Of a stretch of 42,603 nucleotides of DNA, positions 9,353 to 24,531 are shown piece by piece. Below the pieces are notes generated by a model that saw nothing but the letters and a program-made list of their open reading frames with translations, was not told the DNA's origin and ran no database searches. Origin of the DNA: Diphasiastrum complanatum (taxonomy: Eukaryota > Streptophyta > Lycopodiopsida > Lycopodiales > Lycopodiaceae); NCBI GenBank assembly GCA_029204225.1, contig MU835003.1:1-42603 (forward strand), read 5' to 3'. The translations under genes were made by a program, and so were the position numbers. Position 1 is the stretch's first letter; each line of letters opens with the position of its first letter.

Positions 9353-9493
9353 TTATCTCATCAATATTGAAAAGCTCCTCACGAAGATCCTTGATCTTCG
9401 TCAAGTGATAAAAGATCCTTCACAAGACACAATTATCTCATCAATATTGAGAAGCTCCTCACGAAGATCCTTGATCTTCGTCAAGTGATTGGT
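9334..9493. repeat. 80-bp tandem duplication at the gag/integrase junction of Copia-1
   Basis: Two nearly identical units (9334-9413 and 9414-9493) with very few differences. Each contains the hairpin cgaagatc-ctt-gatcttcg. The duplication sits exactly where the zinc knuckle and protease of gag-pol have been lost, and it breaks the gag frame. Confidence 0.9.
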
Positions 9494-9919
9494 CACTTGA
9501 TCCCCTTCTTGCATCTTCAACAAAGAAAGCTGATTTCTAAGATACACCACTCTTGCTGGATTTTTTACTCTATACATAGTACTAAGTGTATCCCACGCAC
9601 TTTTAGATGTCTTACAAGACCTGATATGAGGTAAGATAGATCTTTTCACAACAAGAGCAACCATTGAATGTGCTTGTGCATCCCTTCTATCCCACTTCTT
9701 TTGTTCTTCCGAAGATGTAAAAGATGATGTTGATGGTGATGATCCACGAGGTGTAGGAGGTGCCAAAGACGGAAGCCTTTCCTCATCACCATTGACCAAA
9801 TCTCACAGCCCTTTCGCTATGAGAAGATTCTTCATCATGTAATTCCACAAGGAGTAGTTTGTGCCATCCAACCGATATTCACTAATTAAAAAACCGATAG
9901 CTTCCGATTCTTTAGCCAT
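9401..9919 (-). pseudogene. Copia-1 gag, N-terminal part, one nonsense codon
   Basis: Capsid gene of the copia element. The ATG at 9919 begins MAKESEAIGFLISEYRLDG, followed by NYSLWNYMMKNLLIAKGL, the typical copia gag opening. An in-frame TGA (9805-9803) stands where Trp is usual before the DLVNGDEE motif. The frame goes on with the WDRRDAQAHSMVALVV segment, the SAWDTLSTMY segment and QVTNHLTKIKDLREEL, all standard for the UBN2/gag family. It stops in the 80-bp duplication. The CCHC knuckle is absent. Confidence 0.93.
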
Positions 9920-10618
9920 TACCTCCAACAAAATTTCAGCTTGTAGTAGATAGGAAAGAGAGCCTTTTCACAACCAAATCTACTCAAAAATTTGCAGCAA
10001 ACAAAGAGCTGAAAGTAGGAGCACAAGATGTCTTTCAATCTACAACCAAAGTGCCCAAAAGATAATGGATAGATGGCTGTCTTTCTGCACAAAAAACCAG
10101 CTTCTTGAAAATTAGGTTAGCTTCGATTGAAGCCTACACCGAAACCCAATTAGGAAGCCAAATAGTGTGATCAACACACACTCCAATAGGGGTGTTGAAA
10201 GTGCCCTACTACTTGATGAGAATCTGCAAATTTCTAGCCACAAGTTGACCTAACCCTGAATAGGGTTTGCTGAATTTTGGGCGCCCTCCTACACAAATGC
10301 AAACCTGAAAACAAAAACAGCAAGATAAGGAGACACCACAACCAAAAATCAGTAGCAGATTTTTGGGCGCCCTCCTCCAAACAAAACTTGCTGAAAACTG
10401 GTTGCATAAAAATCAAATTTGAGATTCTGATTTTTGGGTGCCAAAAGTTGCTCCTCCAAGATCTCTGATGGCCGCCCTCCTTCAACCTGAAAAGAGACAA
10501 AAAAGTTGATCCAAACTCCACTTGAAAAGATCAGCAAGATGCTAAAATTTCACAACAAAAAGCAGAGAAGCTCCTCTTCTGGTAGGGCGCCAACAAACAA
10601 GCTTGCTGCAGGTCCGGT
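9920..10618 (-). other. Copia-1 5' leader with repeated GGGCGCCC palindromes
   Basis: About 700 bp between the PBS and the gag ATG. The eight-base palindrome GGGCGCCC occurs at 10279-10286 and 10365-10372, with a shorter GGGCGCC at 10585-10591 and degenerate forms near 10435 and 10469, several in the context ttttGGGCGCCCtcct. The open minus frame 10521-10234 appears to be a by-product of these repeats. Leaders of this kind hold packaging and dimerisation signals. Confidence 0.65.
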
Positions 10619-10631
10619 AGCTCTGATACGA
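10619..10631 (-). other. Copia-1 primer binding site
   Basis: On the minus strand this reads tcgtatcagagct, close to the initiator-Met-type TGGTATCAGAGC, immediately following the CA end of the LTR remnant. A few mismatches are expected for an old copy. Confidence 0.85.
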
Positions 10632-10657
10632 TGTAGGAAAGCAAGAGTCAAGTCACC
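10632..10657 (-). repeat. Copia-1 5' LTR remnant (26 bp)
   Basis: The 26 bases are identical to 2008-2033, the end of the 3' LTR. To the right the match stops abruptly. The remaining roughly 420 bp of the LTR are gone, so this end of the element was truncated by a deletion or rearrangement. Confidence 0.85.
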
Positions 10658-17990
<7,333 letters not shown>

Positions 17991-18211
17991 CATGAATTGT
18001 CTGGCATCGGGCCATGCCGTTTTAGGAAAGCGCTTTATTGCAATCCAACGATTTTGATCAAGTTTTCCTTTGTACACAAAGTTGGGAGCCTTTTCTCCAC
18101 TCTCTGAGACAATAAAATCAGGACTAAAATTATTTGTCGCTTCCCTCAACTGCTCAAGCGAGTACTCTTTGAAAGCCGGTATCGACTCCGTCTCTTCGGG
18201 CCGGCCATTCT
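17991..18211 (-). CDS. BSK: BSK exon 2 (residues 31-104)
   Basis: The acceptor atctttcag precedes 18211 and the donor atg|gtattt lies at 17991/17990. It encodes [20 protein letters not shown] (41-60), [18 protein letters not shown] (64-81) and [17 protein letters not shown] (87-103). The segment where kinases have GxGxxG reads SESGEKAPN, as in other BSKs, while the beta-3 lysine (Lys90) is kept. It follows exon 1 through the split codon G|AG and ends in phase 0. Confidence 0.94.
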
Positions 18212-18533
18212 CTGAAAGATTCTAACCATGTATCACTTCAACTGCTAATGACAAAATGGAAAGACGAAAGCTACAAAACAAATGCCATCATAATAGAGTT
18301 GTATCTACTAGCCATGGCGCCTTATTGAATTTTTGAAAAGCTATGAAAAGCAAAATAGTTTTCTGTGAGCTATTACAATGCCTAATTGTGAAAATGAAAG
18401 AGTGAATGCAGAACAAATCATCTATAAAGGAAAATGAAGGAAGAAACTTAATCGCCCCCTGTAAAACAAACAATGTTTTATTTTTATCTTGCACGTCTTC
18501 TTTTGTACTGATTATCAGAATGGAACTCCTGAC
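18212..18533 (-). other. BSK intron 1 (322 nt)
   Basis: Donor G|GTCAGG at 18533 and acceptor TTTCAG at 18212. The donor was chosen because it gives matching phase and an uninterrupted frame. If unspliced, the frame from exon 1 runs into a TAA at 18486-18484. A donor a little further downstream cannot be excluded. Confidence 0.7.
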
Positions 18534-18624
18534 CTCTAGGAGATGTAAAGGTACCTAAGTCAGGCCTCTCAGGGTTGGTGACTTGATTTGCGGCATCCTT
18601 GGGCTTTGAGTAGAAACAGCCCAT
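18534..18624 (-). CDS. BSK: BSK exon 1 with myristoylation start (residues 1-30)
   Basis: The ATG at 18624-18622 begins MGCFYSKPKDAANQVTNPER. Gly2 and Cys3 are the standard N-myristoylation and palmitoylation sites that anchor BSKs to the plasma membrane, and a SK after MGCxx is typical. The exon ends at SPR plus one base. The first-exon sequence is variable in the family, so the call rests on MGC, phase and position 5' of the exon 2 kinase start. The start is the first ATG after the (GA)n tract of the leader. Confidence 0.82.
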
Positions 18625-18669
18625 CCCTTGAAGATGAAAGTCGTAAATAATTTCTATCAGATGTATGCT

Positions 18670-18671
<2 letters not shown>

Positions 18672-18727
<56 letters not shown>
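18672..18727. repeat. (CT)28 microsatellite in the BSK 5' leader
   Basis: 56 bp of perfect CT repeat, read as (GA)n on the gene's strand, ending about 48 nt upstream of the BSK ATG. GA/CT tracts are common in plant core promoters and 5' UTRs (GAGA-type sites bound by BPC factors). The long plus-strand frame through it is an artefact of the repeat. Confidence 0.95.
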
Positions 18728-18732
<5 letters not shown>

Positions 18733-19244
18733 TTTCTTTTCTCTCTAGATGTGAAACTGCGCATCCTCGTCCATCCAAAGATTCAAACGCAGCGGCTTCA
18801 ACTGATACCCCATTCTGCCTCTGCCTCGATATATCCCTCGGATCAGTTTCGCTTTGAACTGCGACGAGATGCAGATAGCGCGATCAATCTCCGATTGTTT
18901 ATGTCCAATGCGCATCGCCATTCAAGCCCTTGTAACCATCAGCTCTCACGAACTTTCCATTGGAAACGAGGAAGCTTAGCACAAGATCAGGCATAGCGAG
19001 CTAGATTGGCACACCCTAACAACTCCTCAATGACAAAACCTCATTCAATATTCAAAAGCTCAGAATAAAATACAAGCTAAGAAGACAAGTTCATCAAAAT
19101 CCGCTTGCCCCACGTCTGATCCAAAACTGAGACAACTGCAATAAAACACAAACGATTGGAATGCCCCCCTGATGAAGTATGGCAGTCGTGAAACATCAAA
19201 AACGCACACTGATGCTCATTCGTTGATACTACGTGAAAGTGATA
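18728..19244 (-). promoter_or_regulatory. Probable BSK 5' UTR or proximal promoter
   Basis: Lies directly upstream of the (GA)28 tract on the gene's strand. It is more GC-rich than the introns up to about 18970. No protein match. A transcription start cannot be located from sequence alone. Confidence 0.4.
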
Positions 19245-19925
19245 GCAGAAATAGATGGATTTGAAGGAAAAATCTAAAGATATAGATGGATTTGAGAGAA
19301 AAATGTATACGCAATAAATATTATCATCTTCATCTCGACGAAGAAGAAAGCGGAAACATAAATAGTTAGCCTTAAAGACAAATATACATGAACAGATGGA
19401 TTTGTCAGAGAAATCTAGAGGCGATGATTATTATCATCATCAAGCTGAGGAAGAAGAAAGCGAAAACATAAATAGATAGATTTGAAAGATAAATCTACAT
19501 AAATAGATGGATTTGAGAGGGAAATGTGAAGGCGATGATTATTGTCATTATCATCTCGAGGAAGAAAAAACCGATAACATAATAGACAGATTCAAAAGAT
19601 AACTCTACACATATAGATGGATTTGAAAGAGAAATCTAAATAGATGGATTGATAAAATACTTAAGTCTACATAAACAGATGGATTTCAAAGATAAAATCA
19701 TCATCATCTCGAGAAAGCAGAGCGCGAAACCATAAATAGGTAGATTTAAGAGACAAATCTACAAAAACAGGTGATTCTGTAAGAGAAATTAGAGGCGATG
19801 ATTATTATCATCATCAACCCCAGGAAGAATAAAGCGAAAATATAAAGAGGTAATTTCAAACGACAAAGTCACAAAAATCTAGAGGCAAAAATGATTATCA
19901 TCATCATCATCATCATTCCGAGAAA
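19245..19925. repeat. Degenerate minisatellite, about 110-bp unit, upstream of BSK
   Basis: The block atagatggatttgagagaaat ... ggcgatgattattatcatcatc ... gaggaagaagaaagcg ... aacataaatag recurs about five to six times with substitutions and indels. Landmarks: agatggattt at about 19285, 19396, 19506, 19615 and 19679; gatgattatt at about 19415, 19533 and 19797. Not recognised as a known element. Confidence 0.8.
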
Positions 19926-20258
19926 GAAACCGAGGCAACAAAGACAAAGAAAAGTCTGTCGGACATGGCGAGAGGGCGAAAACCAGGTCAAATATCGTGG
20001 ATCCAACGAAACTGAGCGACTGACTACGTCTCCCCTCCACTCTCGCCCTCCCTCGCAGCCTCTTGCCTGCCTGGGCTTACGGACAGAAGAAAGCAAGCGA
20101 AGCAGCACCAACAGCAGCCCTCGTGCACGCACAGCAGCACAGCACAGCACATCCAACAAAAAAACACACACCAAAGCAAAAAGGCACAAAAACGACGAGT
20201 AGAAAGCAGCAGCAAGAGCAATGAGAGCACAAATCAATGTCAAAATTGGGGACCCCAC
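19926..20258 (-). promoter_or_regulatory. GC-rich, pyrimidine-rich patch, possible upstream promoter or 5' UTR exon of BSK
   Basis: 19960-20150 is clearly more GC-rich than its surroundings. On the minus strand it has purine-rich stretches such as gagggagggcgagag. The open frames in both strands lack any motif. A 5' UTR exon or transcription start of BSK here is a guess based on position and composition. Confidence 0.3.
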
Positions 20259-20261
20259 TCA

Positions 20262-20282
20262 CTCTCTCTCTCTCTCTCTCTC
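20262..20282. repeat. Short CT microsatellite
   Basis: About ten perfect CT units at the end of the GC-rich patch. Confidence 0.9.
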
Positions 20283-20328
20283 GCTACTAGGATATGAGAA
20301 TAATAATACACATACCATTTGTCAAATT

Positions 20329-20347
20329 GGGGGGGGGGGGGGGGGGG
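20329..20347. repeat. 19-G homopolymer
   Basis: An uninterrupted run of 19 G on the plus strand. It could form a G-quadruplex and is also a likely place for sequencing length errors. The neighbouring phrase ttggggaccccact occurs on both sides (about 20247 and 20399), so the run may have grown from a duplicated GGGG. Confidence 0.9.
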
Positions 20348-20738
20348 CACTCATGCCTTTCTTATAATAATACTCACAATCATAGAGGATAAAATATTTG
20401 GGGACCCCACTTTATTCTTAGTGGTAAGCTCTCATACCTAGCTAGTTGTTATGGCTTCATAGTTCTTCCTGCTTATAACATAAGTCAAGTTATAAACAAG
20501 GATTATAAATCAAGTCATTCGCTTGATTCTTAATCAAGTCCTTTGTGTGGATAATCATCGTTGGTATGTGTTTTGAACGTACTCGTTCATTATTATATTT
20601 GTTGAGCATATTTTGATTGGGAATCGTGTGGAGTATCCATACACTTTGGAAGGCAAACTCTTGATAAGATACCCAAATGGATGGTTGGGTACTTTCACTG
20701 CTGAGCTAAGAATCTCATAATCTGCTCTCTGGTGTTCC

Positions 20739-20914
20739 ATCCCTCCACAACTGGGAAATCTTTTAGGTTTGAATGTGTTGTCCTCTCGAATAATGAATTT
20801 TTAGGCCAAATTCCCTCGGAAATTTCCAAATGCCATCAACTATCTCAGCTCAATTTATCCAGAAACTCCTTCACAGGTTCAATCCCATCAACTCTAGAGA
20901 AGCTCACTACCCTA
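20739..20914 (+). pseudogene. Leucine-rich-repeat fragment of a receptor-like kinase
   Basis: Two to three plant extracellular LRRs. One frame gives IPPQLGNLLGLNVL. After a one-base shift near 20782, the next frame gives LSNNEFLGQIPSEISKC, then HQLSQLNLSRNSFTGSIPST and LEKLTTL. The LxxLxLSxNxFxGxIP pattern is unmistakable and typical of LRR-RLKs. No further repeats, membrane segment or kinase domain follow: beyond LTTL the pattern stops at once. It is a broken fragment of about 58 residues next to the truncated copia element. Confidence 0.85.
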
Positions 20915-20944
20915 TGGATATATGGCATTCTTGGTTATTACGTA

Positions 20945-21787
20945 TAGCTTGGTTTCCATTTGGACCTGTTGATTGGTGCTGGTTTTTCCATATTACTGAT
21001 CGCCTATGGTGCGGATATCTCTATGATTATGCATGTGGCTCTCTCTGTTCCTTGGATTGTTGCTCATTGTCAAGCTTGGCATATCCAGATGGCTTGGGTT
21101 ATTGCCTCCGTTCCAGCTACTATTTGTCCAGGTGATCTTCAGATTCCCCGTCATTTCAGGTTCCTCCATATCGCTTGGTCTCTGATGCTGAGTTGCCACT
21201 TTGTTTTGGTTTTTCGAGACCATCAGAGTACCTTGAGAGAGTTCTTTCTCCTCTCTTGGATAGTTTTTGGGGATGTTGCCACCATATACTTCAGTATTGC
21301 TCATATGTGCTTTGATACTCATTCCCAACTACACATGGATATTGATCCGATGCTTGCTACCAATGTTGGGGATCATGTTCCTCGTTCCAATGTATTTCTT
21401 CTATTCCTCACTTGTGCACCTGGTGTGTACTTTGAGATTACACTTGCGGCCAGTTCCGATGGGTCATCCGATTCTCCATCCGTTTTTGGTGTATCCTATG
21501 ATGGATTGGTATTTCCATATGAGATCTTTCTGGATGAGTTTTTCGGCTGCAGTTTTTCAGTTGAGGCCTCTACTATTTCTAGATTTGTTGCTATTGTTTT
21601 TATGCATCATGTCTTTTTAGATGATGCATTGATTTCTTGGACCTTTTGGAGCTTTTGGCATGCTGCTCTTCTCGTGATAGGGGCCTTGAAGATACCGTGT
21701 GCCATTGTTACTTCTCATTCATGGGCCTTATGGATACCTTGGGCTTTTGACCATGCTGGTGCACATTTCTCCATTTTAAGCTGCAAC
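20945..21787 (+). other. Unidentified T-rich open frame upstream of Copia-2 gag
   Basis: One plus frame is open from about 20945 to 21886. No ATG occurs until the sequence MIMHVALS. The translation is rich in Phe, Trp, Leu and His with no family motif that I know. T-rich DNA has few stops, so openness is weak evidence. The frame overlaps, out of register, the genuine zinc-knuckle frame after about 21790, so its C-terminus is certainly spurious. It could be a captured host segment, a diverged gag N-terminus or noncoding DNA. Confidence 0.3.
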
Positions 21788-22200
21788 ATCCAGTGGCAAG
21801 AAGAAGTTGTCAAAGATCAAGTGTTTTTTCTGTGGCAAGAAAGGACACTATGCATCAAACTGTTTCAAGAAGAAGAACCAATCTAAGCAAGCTAACCTTA
21901 CTAATGAGGATGAGCGTGAGGGCATTGAGAGTGAAAGAGAGGATTCACTAATGATGTCTACTTTTTCATCTTTTCCTTTTAAGAATGAAGAAGTCTGGTG
22001 GATAGATAGTGGGGCTAGTTCCCATGTCTAGTTCTAGGAACTCTTTCACTAATCTCATGCCATATCTAGGTGCAAAAAGATCAATCTATACTGCTAATGA
22101 TGTAGAGTGTAGGATTGAAGGAATTGGTAGTATTCCATTGCATACATCATCATCAAAATCTTTTTGTTTACACTAATCTAGGAGCTGTTCATTCTTTGCT
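21788..22200 (+). pseudogene. Copia-2 gag zinc knuckle and protease N-part
   Basis: The frame 21807-22031 contains CFFCGKKGHYASNC, a canonical C-x2-C-x4-H-x4-C nucleic-acid-binding knuckle, followed by a Lys/Glu-rich spacer and WWIDSGASSHV, the copia aspartic protease active site with DSGA. A TAG (22029-22031) interrupts. In a shifted frame the protease continues with KRSIYTANDVECRIEGIGSI (about 22075-22135), and then the match ends near 22200. Confidence 0.9.
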
Positions 22201-22254
22201 AGGAATTCACATTACTAGAGATAGACTTCAAAAGAAGATCTATCTTAGCTAGCA

Positions 22255-23080
22255 AGCATATCTAAAAGGCATTTTAGAAAAGTTTCATATGTCTAATTGC
22301 AAACCAATTGATACCCCAATGGATCCAAGTATATTAGTGACTAAACCTTCTTGTGTTGAGACTAATAGTGAAGTACTTGACTTAGCGAATTACCCTTATC
22401 ATTCACTAATCAGATCTCTAATGTATGCAATGCTCTGTACTAGACCAGATATAGCATACATTGTTAGCACGTTAAGTCAATTCATGTCTAATCCTAGAAT
22501 CTCTCATTGGAAAGCATTAAAGAGAGTGATGAGATATATTCAGGGAAGTTTAGATCACATTTTATGTTATGATGGAAATGCCATCGACCCACTCGTCCTG
22601 CGAGACTACTCCGACTCAGATTGGGGAGGCACAGTTTCTACCAAAAAATCTACCTCCGGGTTCTATTTCTATCTGGCAGGGGGACCGATTTTGTGGAACT
22701 CAAGGAAGCAAAAATCAGTTGCGCTTTCTTCGATAGAGGCAGAGTACATCGTAGCATGCCAAGCTTCAAAAGAAACTGTATGGATCAAGTTATAACTTCA
22801 CGACCTACATCACACTCAATTTAATGCTACCACCATTCTGTGTGACAACTTGAGTTGTATTTCACTGTCACTGAATCCCAGATTTTATGGCAAATCCAAG
22901 CACATAGAAATTCAATATCATTTCATTCAAAAAAAAAAATTCTTAGGGCAAGTGATCCTTCAATATTGTTGTACAACAGAAATGGTCGCAAACATCTTCA
23001 CCAAAGCGCTTCCCAGAATCAAGCATCAGAAGTTCTTCAACATGCTGAACCTGACGAAGATACCAAGGCACCAACCATGA
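22255..23080 (+). pseudogene. Copia-2 reverse transcriptase end and RNase H
   Basis: Begins abruptly with AYLKGILEKFHMSNCKPIDT, the connection region after the missing reverse transcriptase palm. It continues with the LMYAMLCTRPDIAYIVSTLS segment, then RYIQGSLDH, YSDSDWGGT and SVALSSIEAEYIVACQASKE. The acidic RNase H residues (DSDW and EAEY) are intact. A TAA at 22792-22794 and frameshifts follow. The tail KHIEIQYHFI and FTKALPRIKHQKFFNMLNL reads in 22850-23080, ending just before the PPT. Confidence 0.93.
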
Positions 23081-23092
23081 TCTTAAGGGGGA
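23080..23092 (+). other. Copia-2 polypurine tract
   Basis: The sequence atcttaaggggga matches the copia PPT that normally precedes TGTTGG. The LTR start is slightly mutated (agttgg). Confidence 0.8.
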
Positions 23093-23093
23093 C

Positions 23094-24052
23094 AGTTGGA
23101 AATTAAGCCCACAGTTGCCTCCTTGGTGAATGATAACTTAGACAGCCAATTACTTGAAGAATGTCTACAACGGACTTCCGGCTGATCGCTAGAAAGGGTA
23201 ACCAATCCCATTATAATTTTAAGTTCAAATGTTAAGTTTAATAACTTGAAGCATTGAAGAGTTGGCCATCTTCAAGGACTTCCACAAAACTTGCATTTAG
23301 GACAAGTCTGCAGATTTACATTGTTTTCGAGATAATATGCAGAAATGAACTATGTTCGAGACAGGTTCACAAAATGTTCACGAAAGTTTTGCGATAGTCC
23401 AAAAGTTCAACCATTTTTTCACACTCGACTTTTTTGCGAAAAGTTCGCAAAGAGAGAGATAATTCCCGAAGGTCATCTATTTTTCATGTTGAATTGCTTT
23501 AAAGACACCTTCGTATTTTTTAAGGGCACCTTCGCCTTTTTCGCAAAATCCCGAAGAGAGAGAAAAATGCCAAAGGTCATCTACTTTAAACAAGGAACAT
23601 TCCCAGCCACTTCCCAAATTTGCAAAGTGAGAGAAAGCCGCTTCCCTTATAAAGCAAAGTGAGAGAATTTGCAATGCCCTCGTCCACGCCAACATTCCCA
23701 ATGGGTTGACAGTGTAACTATGTATAGTTGTCACAGAAGCCATATACTTCCAAGTACAACGGCTTACCTACTTAGGTGACAATCATTTATTGTAGTTAAT
23801 ACACAGATGAAATCTATAAATAAATCATCCAAGCACAGATTGTAGGTTGCTCCATCCATGAGACACATTATTTGAGCCTCTCAATTACGCCGTCATATTT
23901 TGTTGTAATTGAAATTTGTATTGTGCTTCAGTGTAATATAGCAGCAACAGCTTTTATCTGTGTACAACGTAGATGAATGCTTGTTGTGATTGAATGCACT
24001 TTCATTGCTGTTTGATTGTGCTTGTTTACTCACTCTGATCAGAACTCGGACA
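23094..24052 (+). repeat. Probable Copia-2 3' LTR
   Basis: Starts directly after the PPT (agttggaaatt for canonical TGTTGGAAATT) and probably ends at the CA of cggaca at 24051-24052. TATA-like sequences cttataaag (about 23647) and ctataaataaatc (about 23814) fit a promoter in U3. It contains an internal imperfect duplication of about 104 bp: gaaggtcatct-type blocks at about 23467 and 23571, each with ttcgcaaa and agagagaga. No 5' partner LTR was seen in the window. Confidence 0.65.
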
Positions 24053-24200
24053 TCTACGGCTCCTCAGTTTCTGATCAGACGATGATTATCTTTGACGCCT
24101 GAGGAACTTGCGATATCATACTGCTCTTCCATTTATTTCATATTTTTGCTCTCTTCTCCGTTCGCGTTCTTCTATCTTCCTTGCCCCATCATGGGATATC

Positions 24201-24531
24201 GTTGGAGGGTTTGCGTATCTCGAGGCAACCCTAACCATAGTTAATAAGTGGGAGGGATTTGGCACCTTGCATGTGCAAGTCCAACTTGATGATCACTTAC
24301 TTATTTGATTAGCTAGAAGTTAATAAAAGTACTTTAGACCTTTTTGCAGGAATTCAATGTTGCCTAATAGTCAAGTTAGTGAATAAAAGGGCTCCCTCCA
24401 AATTTCAAATTTCAAATAATAAGGGAGGTGGAGATTGGCCAATAGGATTTGAGGCCAAATCCCTAAAATCCACTATATATAGTGGTGCTTTGTAACTCCT
24501 TTACATGTTCATTTCAATAAAATAGGCCGAA
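24201..24531 (+). repeat. LTR-like repeat family A, left copy
   Basis: Starts gttggagggtttgc and ends aataaaataggccgaa. It holds a CCAAT motif, the TATA box ctatatatagtgg and an aataaaa polyadenylation-like signal in the order expected of an LTR (U3-R). An inverted copy lies at 31712-31984. The two copies match over most of their length, differing by an indel of several dozen bp and scattered substitutions. Likely a solo LTR or promoter-containing repeat. Confidence 0.75.

Larger units (their letters stand above)
2008..10657 (-). mobile_element. Copia-1: decayed Ty1/copia retrotransposon, minus strand, with nested gypsy element
   Basis: On the minus strand the order is partial 5' LTR (10657-10632), PBS (10631-10619), leader, gag (9919-9401), integrase (9352 downward), nested insertion (8644-4794), integrase C-terminus, reverse transcriptase with YVDD, RNase H, PPT and 3' LTR (2455-2008). 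Integrase before reverse transcriptase is the copia order. The CCHC zinc knuckle and the protease are missing between gag and integrase. At least four frame breaks and one nonsense codon make it non-functional. Without the 3.85-kb insertion and one copy of its target duplication it is about 4.8 kb. It lies on the same strand as the BSK gene, probably within or beyond that gene's fifth intron. Confidence 0.93.
21788..24052 (+). mobile_element. Copia-2: 5'-truncated, internally deleted copia element with 3' LTR
   Basis: The plus-strand order is CCHC zinc knuckle, protease start, an internal jump, the end of reverse transcriptase with RNase H, PPT, LTR. Integrase and most of the reverse transcriptase are missing, as are gag N-terminus, PBS and 5' LTR. 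The element is clearly non-functional. Its end at about 24052 (first plausible CA) is uncertain. Confidence 0.88.

Noticed and set aside
2493-9919. Copia-1 as a currently active element
   Set aside because: Missing protease and zinc knuckle, several frameshifts, one nonsense codon in gag, and a truncated 5' LTR.
10234-10521. 95-codon minus-strand frame in the Copia-1 leader
   Set aside because: Arises from the repeated GGGCGCCC leader motif; no known domain and upstream of gag.
18628-18996. 122-codon plus-strand frame through the CT repeat
   Set aside because: Poly-Ser/Leu translation of (CT)28. The true gene is the BSK first exon on the other strand.
19869-20258. 129-codon minus-strand frame with a hydrophobic N-terminus
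   Set aside because: GC-rich low-complexity patch; no domain, and equally long frames exist on the opposite strand. Treated as possible 5' UTR.
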